Source: Sphingomonas telluris (lineage in GTDB: Bacteria > Pseudomonadota > Alphaproteobacteria > Sphingomonadales > Sphingomonadaceae). From it: DNA of 64,000 bases. This document shows, in pieces, positions 17,644 through 27,176 of this stretch. The stretch lies in NCBI RefSeq assembly GCF_022568775.1, contig NZ_JAKZHW010000001.1, positions 1,798,001 through 1,862,000 of the forward strand, written 5' to 3'. Below the pieces are notes generated by a model, which was not told the DNA's origin, did not search any database, and worked only from the letters and a program-made list of their open reading frames with translations. The first letter of the stretch is position 1. Each line of letters opens with the position of its first letter. The translations under genes and the position numbers were made by a program.

Positions 17644-19002
17644 TTAGCGTCGATCGTCGAATGGATTTTTCGGCGCGCGGAAGGACAGCCGCAGCGGCAC
17701 CGGCTCGATCTTCAGGTCCCGCCTCATCGAGTTCAGCAAGTAGCGGCGGTAGCTGTCGGGCAGTTGATCGACGCGCGTACCGAACACCACGAACGTGGGC
17801 GGCCGGGTCTTCACCTGCGTGATGTAGCGCAGCTTGATGCGCCGGCCGGACGGCGCGGGCGGCGGGTTGGCATCGACCGCATGCTCGAACCAGCGGTTGA
17901 GTTCTCCCGTCGAAATGCGACGCGACCAGGACTCCCGCAGATCGAAGGCGACCTTGAGAACGTCGTCGACCGCCTTGCCCGTCTTCGCGGAGATGGCGAG
18001 CACGGGCACGCCCCTCAGCTGCGAGAGGCCCTCCTCCAGCGCCCTCTTCACGCCGTTGAACAGCGAGGAGGCGTGCTCGGCAACGTCCCACTTGTTGAGC
18101 GCGATGATGAGAGCCCTGCCCTCTTCGATCACGTGGTCTGCAATGCGCAGGTCCTGGGCCTCTAGCCCGCGCGTTGCGTCCAGGAGGAGCACAACCACTT
18201 CGGCGTGCTCGATCGACCGGCGGGCGTCCGCCCCTGACAGCTTTTCAAGCTTGTCCTCGATCTTGGCGCGTTTTCTGAGGCCGGCGGTGTCGACGAGACG
18301 AACCGGACGTCCGTTCCACTCCCAGTCGAGGGTGATGGAATCGCGCGTGATGCCCGCCTCAGGACCGGTGATCATGCGCTCTTCTCCGAGCATCCGGTTC
18401 ACAAGCGTGGACTTACCCGCATTCGGGCGGCCGACGATCGCGAGCTTCAGCGGCCGGCCGGGATCCTCTTCGTCCTCTTCCTCCTCGAACTCGTCCTCCT
18501 CGCGCTCGACGAAGGGGCGAAGGCTCTCGAAGAGGTCGACGATCCCCTCGCCGTGCTCCGCGCTGATAGCGATCGGCTCGCCCAGGCCGAGAGCGAAGGC
18601 TTCGAGACGGCCGCTCTCGCCGGCATTCCCTTCGGCCTTGTTGGCGGCGACGATGACGGGCGTCTGGCCCGCACGAAGCCAGCGCGCGATCTCCTCGTCG
18701 AGCGGCGTCAGGCCCTCTCGACCGTCGATCAGGAACAGGGCCACGTCAGCAGCGCGCACGGCCGCTTCGGTCTGCTGGCGCATCCGGCCGGGAAGCGTAT
18801 GCGGATCCTCGTCCTCGTAACCCGCGGTATCCATCACGCGGAACTCCAGCCCCAGCAGCTTCGCGTCGCCCTCGCGGCGGTCGCGGGTGACGCCGGGGCG
18901 ATCGTCCACCAGCGCCAGTCTCTTGCCGACGAGGCGGTTGAAGAGCGTCGACTTCCCCACATTGGGACGTCCGACGATCGCTACGGTGGGGAGACGGGGC
19001 AT
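17644..19002 (-). CDS. der: Ribosome-assembly GTPase Der (EngA)
   Basis: 452 residues with two GTPase domains in tandem, unique to Der: the first P-loop is GRPNVGKST (about 11-19), the second GRPNAGKST after an acidic linker rich in Glu and Asp, each followed by its DTAG and NKxD motifs (ANKAEG in the first is degenerate; NKWD in the second is normal). A KH-like C-terminal domain follows. Der is essential for 50S assembly. Confidence 0.96.
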   Translation of the reverse strand: MPRLPTVAIVGRPNVGKSTLFNRLVGKRLALVDDRPGVTRDRREGDAKLLGLEFRVMDTAGYEDEDPHTLPGRMRQQTEAAVRAADVALFLIDGREGLTPLDEEIARWLRAGQTPVIVAANKAEGNAGESGRLEAFALGLGEPIAISAEHGEGIVDLFESLRPFVEREEDEFEEEEDEEDPGRPLKLAIVGRPNAGKSTLVNRMLGEERMITGPEAGITRDSITLDWEWNGRPVRLVDTAGLRKRAKIEDKLEKLSGADARRSIEHAEVVVLLLDATRGLEAQDLRIADHVIEEGRALIIALNKWDVAEHASSLFNGVKRALEEGLSQLRGVPVLAISAKTGKAVDDVLKVAFDLRESWSRRISTGELNRWFEHAVDANPPPAPSGRRIKLRYITQVKTRPPTFVVFGTRVDQLPDSYRRYLLNSMRRDLKIEPVPLRLSFRAPKNPFDDRR

Positions 19003-19130
19003 GCGCGGCGGTTAGCCGATGAATCTGCTTCTGCGAAGGCGCGTGATAAAAGACGATTCGCATGCGCAACGGAACGAGTCAGCGGCGAGCGTATTGAATC
19101 GCGCGGTTCCAAGCTCGGGAGAGTACAAGA

Positions 19131-20006
19131 ATGCCGTCGCGTCCAGCATGGAGAGGGCAGATCCGCCTGGCCTTGGTTTCGATCCCGGTCGAGATCTATC
19201 CGGCCACGAAGAGCGGTGCCCAGATCCAGTTCCACCAAGTCCACGAGCCGACCGGCAAGCGGATCAAATATGAAAAGGTGGTTCCCGGTGTCGGACCGGT
19301 CGATCCGGACGAGATCGTGAAGGGGTACGAGGTCTCGAAGGGCCATTACGTCCTGCTCGATCCCGAAGAGATCGAGGCGGTGAAGCTCGAGAGCCGCAAG
19401 ACTCTCGACCTCGTCCAATTCGTGGATGAGGACGAGATCGAACCTATGTACTTCGAGAAGCCCTATTACGTGGTCCCGGCCGATGATCTGGCCGAGGAAG
19501 CCTATGTCGTTCTTCGCGACGCGCTGAAGGACGCGAAGAAGATCGGCGTCGGCCAGATGGCGATGCGCGGGCAGGAATATGTCGTTGCGATCAAGCCTTC
19601 GGGCCGCGGCATGCTGATGGAGACGCTCCGCTACGCCGACGAAGTGCACAAGTCGTCGGGCTTCTTCCGCGACATCGGTGACACCAAGCCGGACCCGGAC
19701 CTCCTCGACATGGCGAGCATGCTGATCGAGCGGAAGGCGGGCGAGTTCGACCCGTCCGAGTTCCACAATCGCTACGTCGACGCGCTGAAGAACCTCATTG
19801 CCGAGAAGCAGAAGAGCAAGGGCGAGAAGGTCATCCAGGACCCAGATGCCGACAAGGGTCCGCCGAAGGGCTCCAACGTCATCGACCTTATGGCTGCGCT
19901 CAAGAAGAGCCTCGGCGACGAGAAGAAGGCATTGCCCAAGAAGGCAACCGCCAAGAAGGCGCCTGCCAAGAAGGCGACCAAAGAACCGGCCCGTAAGCGA
20001 GCATAG
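19131..20006 (+). CDS. ku: Ku protein, non-homologous end joining
   Basis: 291 residues. Bacterial Ku forms a homodimer that encircles DNA ends and recruits LigD. The start AWRGQIRLALVSIPVEIYPA and the following QIQFHQVHEPTGKRIKYEKV are typical. The core runs to about 255, and the last 30 residues are Lys/Ala repeats (KKATAKKAPAKKATKEPARK), a tail known in other bacterial Ku proteins to help DNA binding. The ATG follows GGGAGAG. ligD starts two bases after the stop, so this is a ku-ligD operon. Confidence 0.96.
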   Translation: MPSRPAWRGQIRLALVSIPVEIYPATKSGAQIQFHQVHEPTGKRIKYEKVVPGVGPVDPDEIVKGYEVSKGHYVLLDPEEIEAVKLESRKTLDLVQFVDEDEIEPMYFEKPYYVVPADDLAEEAYVVLRDALKDAKKIGVGQMAMRGQEYVVAIKPSGRGMLMETLRYADEVHKSSGFFRDIGDTKPDPDLLDMASMLIERKAGEFDPSEFHNRYVDALKNLIAEKQKSKGEKVIQDPDADKGPPKGSNVIDLMAALKKSLGDEKKALPKKATAKKAPAKKATKEPARKRA

Positions 20007-20008
20007 TC

Positions 20009-22525
20009 ATGGCGAAGCGCGCGGGCCTCGACATCGAGACCTACAACCAAAAGCGCGACTTCACGAAGACCAAGGAGCCCAAAGGCCGCAGGCTCAAGGG
20101 CTCCGGGGACAGCTTCGTCGTCCAGAAGCATGACGCGTCGCACCTACATTGGGACTTCCGGCTGGAACTGGACGGCGTCCTCAAAAGCTGGGCGGTGCCG
20201 AAGGGCCCCAGCGTCGATCCCGGCGAGAACCGCCTCGCCATGCGGACCGAGGATCATCCGCTCGACTACGGCAGCTTCGAGGGGACGATCCCGGCGGGCG
20301 AATATGGCGGTGGGACAGTGATGCTGTGGGATCACGGACGCTGGATTCCCCACCCAGACAAGGACCCGCGCAAGACGATCGAGGAAGGCCATCTGCACTT
20401 CACGCTCGAGGGAGAGCGGATGAAAGGCGAATGGGTGATGTTCCGCCTGAAGCCCCGTCCGGGCGACCGGCGCGAGACGTGGATGCTCAAGAAAGTCACC
20501 GACGAGTTCGCCAATCCCGAAGATGGCGACGAACTGGTCGACGAAGCGGTCACCAGCGTCACGACCGGGCGAACCATGGCTGAGATCGCGTCGGGCACCG
20601 ACGTCTGGCGCTCCAATCGCGGCGGGCAAAAGGGCGGACGGGCGAAGAAGAAGTCGAGTGAGGCTCCTCCGCCCTTCCGCAATCCTCAGCTCGCGACGCT
20701 CGTCGACGAAGTGCCCGCCGGATCGAACTGGCTCTTCGAATACAAGTACGACGGTTACCGGCTGCTGATGGCGACCGGCAGCGGCGCAGCCACGGCCTGG
20801 ACGCGCAACGGCAAGGACTGGAGCGACAAGTTTCGGGCACTTGTGAAAGCGGCGGCAAACTTGCCCGCGGGTTGCCTTATCGATGGTGAGGCCGTCGCGC
20901 TCAACGATGACGGCAAGCCGGACTTCCAGCTGCTGCAGTCCACTCTGAAGGACAGCCGCGGCAAGAACCTCGCCTTCTATGCCTTCGACCTGCTGGTCGA
21001 CCGTGGCGAGGACATCACCCGCCTCCCAAACATCGAGCGGAAGGATCGGTTGAAGTCGCTGCTTGCTGGTATTCCGGCGCCGATCCTCTTCGGGGACCAT
21101 GTCCTCGGGCGCGGCGATGAACTCTTCCGCGAGATCTGCAAGGCCGGCGGCGAGGGCGTGATCGCCAAGCTTGCGAACGCGCCGTATCGCGGCGACCGGT
21201 CGCGCAACTGGCTGAAGATCAAATGCATCCAGCGGCAGGAGTTCGTGATCATCGGCTGGTCGGAGAGCGACAAACGGCGCGGCTTCCGCTCGCTGCTGCT
21301 CGCCACGCGCGACGGCCGCAAGCTGAGCTACGCGGGTAAGGTCGGCACGGGCTTCAATGCAGCGCTGATTGAGGACCTGATGGAGCGGATGGAGCCGCTC
21401 GCGACCGGCAAGGCGGCCGTCGAAGTGCCCCGGCCCGATCGCAAGGGCGCGCACTGGATCGAGCCCAAGCTCGTGGCCGAAATCAATTTCACGGAGTTTA
21501 CCTCGGATGGCGTTCTCCGGCACCCGAGCTTCATCGCCCTTCGCGAGGACAAGCCGGCTGCGCAGGTGGTGCGCGAAGTGCCGAAGCATCTCGAGGAAAC
21601 GAGCATGAAGTCGAAGGCCAAGCCGCCGTCACGAGGTAAGGCTAAGCTCAAGAGCGCCGAGGATTTCGGGATCGAAATCTCAAGCCCCGAGCGCATCATC
21701 TACCCCGAGCTCGGCCTCACCAAGAAGGACCTCGCCGACTATTACGCGACCATCGAGCCGCTGATCATGCTCGATGCCGCCGATCGTCCGATGACCCTGA
21801 TCCGTTGCCCCGGCGGGCGCACCGGGGAATGCTTCTTCCAAAAGCACGACAAGGGCACGTTCGGCCCGGACGTAAAGCAGGTTCCGATCGAGGAGAAGGA
21901 TGGCCACTTCGAGGACTATCTCTACTTCGACGACATCCGCGGCCTGCTCGCCTGCGTGCAGATGGGCACGATGGAATTCCACGGCTGGGGCAGCAAGGTC
22001 GACAATGTCGAGTATCCGGATCGCCTGGTGTTCGACCTCGACCCCGACGAGGGCCTGGACTTCGGCAAGGTGAAGGACGCGGCTGTCCGGGTCCGGGATC
22101 TCGTCGGAGAGATGGGGTTGGAGAGCTTCCCGCTACTGACCGGCGGCAAGGGCATCCACGTGGTCGTCCCGCTCGATGCGACCGCGGACTGGACGGAGGT
22201 GAAGAGCTTCGCCGACCGTTTCTCGCGCGCGGTGTCGGAGTCGGAGCCCGAGCGCTTCACCGCCAACATCCGCAAGGTGCAGCGCAAGGGCCGCATCTTC
22301 CTCGACTGGCTTCGCAACCAGCGCGGCGCGACGGCGGTCATGCCCTACTCGGCGCGTGCCCGCGAAGGCGCTCCGGTGGCGGCTCCGATCGCGTGGGACG
22401 AACTCAAGGACTTCGATAGCGGCCACGCCTTTTCCATTCTGGACGCCGGGGAACTGCTGCGGCGTGCGAAATTGAAGAAGCTTGCGGGCTGGGGAAAAGC
22501 GACGCAATCGCTACCGGATGCATAG
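20009..22525 (+). CDS. ligD: Multifunctional DNA ligase D
   Basis: 838 residues with three enzyme domains in the order phosphoesterase, ligase, polymerase. The 3'-phosphoesterase domain (about 30-190) contains HDASHLHWDFRLELDG and PAGEYGGG. The ATP-dependent ligase domain (about 225-530) has the nucleotidyl lysine in KYDGYR (Lys246). After a Lys-rich linker near 531-550, the primase-polymerase domain (about 555-838) has the metal-binding DLDP near residue 676. LigD fills, trims and seals broken ends held by Ku. Confidence 0.97.
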   Translation: MAKRAGLDIETYNQKRDFTKTKEPKGRRLKGSGDSFVVQKHDASHLHWDFRLELDGVLKSWAVPKGPSVDPGENRLAMRTEDHPLDYGSFEGTIPAGEYGGGTVMLWDHGRWIPHPDKDPRKTIEEGHLHFTLEGERMKGEWVMFRLKPRPGDRRETWMLKKVTDEFANPEDGDELVDEAVTSVTTGRTMAEIASGTDVWRSNRGGQKGGRAKKKSSEAPPPFRNPQLATLVDEVPAGSNWLFEYKYDGYRLLMATGSGAATAWTRNGKDWSDKFRALVKAAANLPAGCLIDGEAVALNDDGKPDFQLLQSTLKDSRGKNLAFYAFDLLVDRGEDITRLPNIERKDRLKSLLAGIPAPILFGDHVLGRGDELFREICKAGGEGVIAKLANAPYRGDRSRNWLKIKCIQRQEFVIIGWSESDKRRGFRSLLLATRDGRKLSYAGKVGTGFNAALIEDLMERMEPLATGKAAVEVPRPDRKGAHWIEPKLVAEINFTEFTSDGVLRHPSFIALREDKPAAQVVREVPKHLEETSMKSKAKPPSRGKAKLKSAEDFGIEISSPERIIYPELGLTKKDLADYYATIEPLIMLDAADRPMTLIRCPGGRTGECFFQKHDKGTFGPDVKQVPIEEKDGHFEDYLYFDDIRGLLACVQMGTMEFHGWGSKVDNVEYPDRLVFDLDPDEGLDFGKVKDAAVRVRDLVGEMGLESFPLLTGGKGIHVVVPLDATADWTEVKSFADRFSRAVSESEPERFTANIRKVQRKGRIFLDWLRNQRGATAVMPYSARAREGAPVAAPIAWDELKDFDSGHAFSILDAGELLRRAKLKKLAGWGKATQSLPDA

Positions 22526-24677
22526 CCGCACCCGCGCAGCACTCCTTCCCCTTCTCTTCGTTCTCACGGCTGCCTCGCCCGCAGAGCTGAAGCAGTGGCA
22601 GAAACAAGCCGACCGCGTGAGTATCACGCGCGACGACTGGGGCATCGCTCATGTGAAGGGGAAGAGCGACGCGGACGCCGTGTTCGGCATGATCTACGCC
22701 CAGGCCGAAGACGACTTCCCGCGGATCGAGGCCAACTATCTCACGAACCTCGGGCGTACCGCGGAGGCCGAGGGCGAGAAGGCGATCTGGCAGGACCTGC
22801 GCGCGCGGCTCTACGTCAGCGAGAGCGAGCTGCAGGCCAACTACAAGGCCAGCCCTGACTGGCTGAAGAAGCTGATGGACGGCTGGGCGGCCGGCGTGAA
22901 CTACTATCTCGCCACGCATCCGCAGGTGCATCCGCGCGTGCTGACGCGGTTCGAACCGTGGATGGCGCTGAGCTTTACCGAAGGCAGCATCGGCGGCGAT
23001 ATCGAGCGGATCGACCTCGGCGAGCTTCAGAAGTTCTACAACGGCAAGCAGACCTTGGCGTTCGAGCCGCGCGATCCCGAGCGGAACGGATCGAACGGAA
23101 TCGCCATCGCTCCGAAGATCACGCGAGACGGAAACGCGCTTCTCCTGATCAACCCCCACACTAGCTTCTTCTTTCGCTCGGAGCAGCAGGTGACGAGCGA
23201 CGAAGGTCTGAACGCATACGGCGCGGCGACCTGGGGCCAGTTCTTCATCTACCAGGGCTTCAACCAGCATGCGGGCTGGATGCACACGTCCAGCGGCGTC
23301 GATAGCGTCGATGAGTTCGCAGAGAAGCTCGAGCGCAAGGGCAAGGGCTTCTGCTACCGTTACGGCAAGGAGTGCCGGCCGCTCGCCACGCGCCCGGTGA
23401 CGGTCCGCTACCGCACCGCCGACGGCCAGATCGCCTCCCGCGAGTTCAAGACATGGCGAACGCATCACGGCCCGATCGTGCGGGGGACCAACGGCCGCTG
23501 GGTGGCCTTCGCGATGATGGACCGGCCCGTCACGGCTCTTCAGCAGAGCTTCCTCCGCACCAAGACGCGCGACCTCGCGGACTTCCTGAAGGTCGCAAAT
23601 CTCAAGAGCAACAGTTCCAACGACACAATCTTTGCGGACGATAAGGGGGAGATCGCTTACCTGCACCCGCAGTTCGTCCCGAGGCGCGACGACCGCTTCG
23701 ACTACACGAAGCCCGTCGACGGCAGCGACCCGGCCACGGACCGGGGTCCGCTGCACACCCTCGCCGAACTGCCGAGCGTCACGACCCCACCGAACGGCTG
23801 GGTGCAAAACACGAATACTTGGCCCTATCGCGCAGCTGGGCCGAACAGCGCCGATCCGAAGCGCTTCCCGAAATATATGGACATGGACGGCGAGAATTAT
23901 CGCGGGGTGCATGCTCTTCAGCTGCTGACGAACAGCAGCGGCTGGACTCTCGAGAAGCTGCAGGCCGCCGCGTACGACAGTCTCCAGCCTGCCTTCGTCG
24001 ATCTCATCCCTCAGCTCGTGAAGGCGTTCGACGCGCTTCCGAAGAAGGATCCGCGGCGCGAACGGCTCGATGGAGCGATCAACATCCTGCGTACCTGGGA
24101 CTACCGCTGGAGCGCGGGTTCGGTGGCGCAGTCGCTGGCCGTCAACTGGGGCCTGACGCTTCGCAAGGCGCTCAATGCCCCAACCGACGAGCCCGGCAAC
24201 AAGGTGATGATGCGCCTCGGCCGCGACACGACGGCCGAGCAGAAGCTCAAGGCGCTCGACACGACGGTTGCCGCGCTACGCCGTGACTTTGGCTGGTCTC
24301 AGGTCCCGTGGGGAGAGATCAATCGCTTCCAGCGAATCTCGCCGGCGATCAAGGCGACCTACAGCGACGCCGCGCCGAGCATTCCGGTGCCGTTCGCCGA
24401 CGGCAATTTCGGCTCGCTCGCGTCCTTCCGCTCGATGCCGCGGGACGGCACGAAGAAGTGGTACGGCGACTACGGCAATTCCTTCGTCGCGGTCGTTGAG
24501 TTCGGCAATCGCGTGCGCGCCCGAGCGGTTACGGCCGGCGGTGAGAGCGGCAATCCAACGTCGCCGCACTTCAACGACGAAGCCGAACGCTACGCGACCG
24601 GAAACCTGCGCGACGTCTATTTCTACCCCGACCAGCTGAAGGGCCACACGGAGCGGCGCTACAAGCCCGGGCAGTGA
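22518..24677 (+). CDS. Penicillin acylase family (Ntn-hydrolase) secreted protein
   Basis: 719 residues. A signal peptide ends near residue 20 (LLPLLFVLTAASPA). The sequence VSITRDDWGIAHVKGKS and the candidate nucleophile serine in NGSNGIAIAP fit the N-terminal-nucleophile amidases (penicillin G acylase, aculeacin/AHL acylases), which are cut into two chains before that serine. Others: THHGPIV and NSSNDTIFAD. Substrate unknown; lactone signal or peptide amidase are possible. The ATG at 22518 overlaps the ligD stop by eight bases, so it is co-transcribed with the repair genes. Confidence 0.85.
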   Translation: MHSRTRAALLPLLFVLTAASPAELKQWQKQADRVSITRDDWGIAHVKGKSDADAVFGMIYAQAEDDFPRIEANYLTNLGRTAEAEGEKAIWQDLRARLYVSESELQANYKASPDWLKKLMDGWAAGVNYYLATHPQVHPRVLTRFEPWMALSFTEGSIGGDIERIDLGELQKFYNGKQTLAFEPRDPERNGSNGIAIAPKITRDGNALLLINPHTSFFFRSEQQVTSDEGLNAYGAATWGQFFIYQGFNQHAGWMHTSSGVDSVDEFAEKLERKGKGFCYRYGKECRPLATRPVTVRYRTADGQIASREFKTWRTHHGPIVRGTNGRWVAFAMMDRPVTALQQSFLRTKTRDLADFLKVANLKSNSSNDTIFADDKGEIAYLHPQFVPRRDDRFDYTKPVDGSDPATDRGPLHTLAELPSVTTPPNGWVQNTNTWPYRAAGPNSADPKRFPKYMDMDGENYRGVHALQLLTNSSGWTLEKLQAAAYDSLQPAFVDLIPQLVKAFDALPKKDPRRERLDGAINILRTWDYRWSAGSVAQSLAVNWGLTLRKALNAPTDEPGNKVMMRLGRDTTAEQKLKALDTTVAALRRDFGWSQVPWGEINRFQRISPAIKATYSDAAPSIPVPFADGNFGSLASFRSMPRDGTKKWYGDYGNSFVAVVEFGNRVRARAVTAGGESGNPTSPHFNDEAERYATGNLRDVYFYPDQLKGHTERRYKPGQ

Positions 24678-24680
24678 GGG

Positions 24681-26114
24681 TTAGACGACCCGGTTCTGCC
24701 GGATCACTTCCTTGTACCAGGCTGCGCTCAGCTTCGGGATGCGCCGCTGCGTCTTGAAGTCCACGTAGTGGATGCCGAAGCGCTTGCTGTACCCGTCGGC
24801 CCATTCGAAATTGTCGAGCAGGCTCCACAGGAAATAGCCCTTCAGGGGATAGCCCTCCGCGACCGCGCGATGGAATTGCGAGACGTAGTTGCGCAGGTAC
24901 ATGACGCGATCGGCATCGTCGACGCGCCCGTTCTGAAGCGGATCGTCCGCGGACGCCCCGTTCTCAGAGATGTAGAGCACCTTCGGCTTCCACAGCTCGC
25001 TGACTTGACGGACGCCCCAGTATGCGACCTCCGGGCCGACGATCAGCCAAGGCGAGGCCATGTGCGGCGAAGACGGGATGTGCGGGATCGTCGCATAGCC
25101 GCGCGGTGAATCGTCGGCGCGAACCCACTCGGGCGCGTAAATGTTGAGCGCCAGGAAATCGAGCGGACTGGCAATCGCTTCCATGTCGCCGGGCTGGACC
25201 TTGGGCGCATTGGCGCCTTCCTGCGTCAGATATTCGTCGATGTACCGGCCTTCCATGATCGCGGTCAGGAACATGGCGTTCATTTCGCGCGTGGCCTTCT
25301 TGGCCGCAGCGACATGGTCGTCAGTCTCCATTACGGGGACGTAGAAGACCGTGTTGTCGGCTATTCCGACCTGCGTCCCCGCCTTCGCGTGCGCGCGGAT
25401 GGCCTGCACGGCCAAGCCGTGAGCAACCACGCCGTGGTGACGAACCTGGTTCACTTCCGCATCGGGAAGCTTCAACCCGGGCGCGTGGATGCCAACCTTG
25501 TGGCTCAGGTCGGTGAAGCAGCGCAGCTCGTTCACGGTCATGATGTTCTTCACACGGTCGGAGATCTGTCCCGCCATGTAGCCCGCATAGTCCGCGAAGG
25601 CCTTCGCCGTGTCGCGGTTCTGCCAACCGCCCGGAAGCGCCGCCGGATAGTCCCAGTGGAACATGGTGACGTAGGGATCGATGCCGTTCGCCAGCAGGTT
25701 GTCGATGACCTTGTTGTAGTGATCGACGCCCTTCTGGTTGGGCTTGCCGCGGCCCTCCGGGAAGATGCGCGACCAGGCCAGCGACATGCGATAGGTGCTG
25801 ACGCCCAGGTTCTTTAGAAGCTGCGTATCTTCGGCGTAACGATGATAGCTGTCCGTCGCGATGTCACCCGTGTCGCCGCCGACCACCTTGCCCGGTGTAT
25901 GCGAGAAGACGTCCCAGTTGGTCGGCCCGCGGCCGTCTTCCTTCACCGCGCCTTCGATCTGGTAGGCCGCCGTCGCGCAGCCCCAACGGAAATCTTTCGG
26001 GAAGCGAAGCTCGACCGGTGCGGCGCTCGCGGCCGTCGAATGCGCACTCACCAACGCTGCGGCCGATGCCGAGCCAAGAACCTTGCCGAAATCGCGCCGC
26101 GAAAACTCGTTCAT
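24681..26114 (-). CDS. GH1 family beta-glucosidase with a Tat signal
   Basis: 477 residues. The N-terminus SRRDFGKVLGSASAAALVSA is a twin-arginine export signal. The body is glycoside hydrolase family 1: FRWGCATAAYQIEGA, YRMSLAWSRIFPEG, the nucleophile glutamate in YISENGAS and LLDNFEWADGYSKRFG. The acid/base motif, normally T(F/L)NEP, reads TVNEL here, so proline is replaced. I chose the ATG at 26112-26114 after GAAGGG over a TTG at 26132. A LacI-type operator lies 66 bases upstream. Confidence 0.9.
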   Translation of the reverse strand: MNEFSRRDFGKVLGSASAAALVSAHSTAASAAPVELRFPKDFRWGCATAAYQIEGAVKEDGRGPTNWDVFSHTPGKVVGGDTGDIATDSYHRYAEDTQLLKNLGVSTYRMSLAWSRIFPEGRGKPNQKGVDHYNKVIDNLLANGIDPYVTMFHWDYPAALPGGWQNRDTAKAFADYAGYMAGQISDRVKNIMTVNELRCFTDLSHKVGIHAPGLKLPDAEVNQVRHHGVVAHGLAVQAIRAHAKAGTQVGIADNTVFYVPVMETDDHVAAAKKATREMNAMFLTAIMEGRYIDEYLTQEGANAPKVQPGDMEAIASPLDFLALNIYAPEWVRADDSPRGYATIPHIPSSPHMASPWLIVGPEVAYWGVRQVSELWKPKVLYISENGASADDPLQNGRVDDADRVMYLRNYVSQFHRAVAEGYPLKGYFLWSLLDNFEWADGYSKRFGIHYVDFKTQRRIPKLSAAWYKEVIRQNRVV

Positions 26115-26179
26115 GCCCTTCGCCTCTCCCAAAACGAAGGGTGATGGATAGCACGGCTAATGCCGTTGGCGAGGCTAAA

Positions 26180-26193
26180 TGTTAGCGCTCACA
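26180..26193 (-). promoter_or_regulatory. LacI-family-type operator upstream of the glucosidase gene
   Basis: TGTTAGCGCTCACA is a 14-base near-perfect palindrome (one mismatch from TGTTAGC-GCTAACA) with the central CG typical of LacI-family operators. It lies between the pip stop and the GH1 start, 66 bases upstream of the latter. Similar operators control sugar-use genes in proteobacteria. No LacI regulator gene lies in this window. Confidence 0.5.
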
Positions 26194-26204
26194 AGCGCAC
26201 CGGG

Positions 26205-27176
26205 TCAGGCGTCGGCGAAGCGATCCGTAGCGCGCACCAGCCCGTCGAGAACTCCCGGTTCGTTGAACAGGTGCCCGCCGTCCGGAACGATGTTGAGATC
26301 GACTTCCGGCCATGCCCGCTTGAGCTTCCACGCCGCGACCGGCGGCGTACAGGTGTCGTGACGGCCCTGAACGATGACGCCCGGGATGCCGCGCAGCTTT
26401 TCCGCACCTTTCAGCAGCTGGCCTTCCTCGAACCAGCCGTTGTTCGCCATGTAGTGGTTCTCGATGCGCGCGACCGCCACGGCGACGTCGGGGCTGGTGA
26501 AATGCTCGATCGTTGCCGGGCTCGGCAGCAGAGTGACGATGTCCCCTTCCCACTTGCTCCATGCTTGGGCCGCGCGGAGCTGCTCAGCCTTGTCGTCGCT
26601 AGTTAGGCGCTTGCGGTAGGCCTCGACCATGTCGCTGCGCTCGTCCTGCGGGATGACCGCTTCGAACTCGTCCCACTTGTCGGGGTAGACGGACGATGCG
26701 CCGCCAAAGGCGTACATCCAGTCGATCTCATATTGGTCGAAAAGGAAAATGCCGCGCAGGATCAGTTCCGTGACGCGCTCGGGATAGGTCTGCGCATACG
26801 CTAGCGAGAGCGTTGAGCCCCAGCTGCCGCCGAAAACCTGCCACTTGTCGACCTTCGAGACCTGCGTCCGCAGCTTCTCAATGTCGTCGACGAGGTCCCA
26901 GGTCGTGTTGTTCTCGAGGCTCGCGTAGGGCGTGGACTTGCCGCAGCCGCGCTGGTCGAAAACGAGGATCTTGTACTTGTCCGGGTTCCACTGACGGCGG
27001 TGATCGGGGCTCGATCCGCCACCCGGTCCGCCGTGGAGCATCACCGCCGGCTTGCCGTCCGGATTGCCGGTCAGTTCCCAGTAGAGGCTGTGACCGTCGC
27101 CGACGTCGAGCATCCCTGTTTCGTAGGGCTCGATCTCCGGATAGAGCCCTCGGCGCTGCGTGGTCTGCATGTCCAT
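26205..27176 (-). CDS. pip: Proline iminopeptidase
   Basis: 323-residue alpha/beta hydrolase that removes N-terminal proline from peptides. It has LYPEIEPYETGMLDV, the oxyanion region MLHGGPGGGSS, DQRGCGKSTP, the nucleophile serine in GGSWGSTL, the acid in GRHDTCTP and the histidine in GGHLF, the full peptidase S33 pattern. The ATG (27174-27176) begins on the last base of the gshA stop (TGATG), so the two are translationally linked. A start at 27221 is open but lies within gshA. Confidence 0.94.
   Translation of the reverse strand: MDMQTTQRRGLYPEIEPYETGMLDVGDGHSLYWELTGNPDGKPAVMLHGGPGGGSSPDHRRQWNPDKYKILVFDQRGCGKSTPYASLENNTTWDLVDDIEKLRTQVSKVDKWQVFGGSWGSTLSLAYAQTYPERVTELILRGIFLFDQYEIDWMYAFGGASSVYPDKWDEFEAVIPQDERSDMVEAYRKRLTSDDKAEQLRAAQAWSKWEGDIVTLLPSPATIEHFTSPDVAVAVARIENHYMANNGWFEEGQLLKGAEKLRGIPGVIVQGRHDTCTPPVAAWKLKRAWPEVDLNIVPDGGHLFNEPGVLDGLVRATDRFADA

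Noticed and set aside
19071..19095. EcfG-type stress promoter (GGAAC ... CGTATT) before ku
   Set aside because: Only 14 bases separate GGAAC from the CGTATT-like element; the consensus needs about 16-18, and the second element is imperfect.
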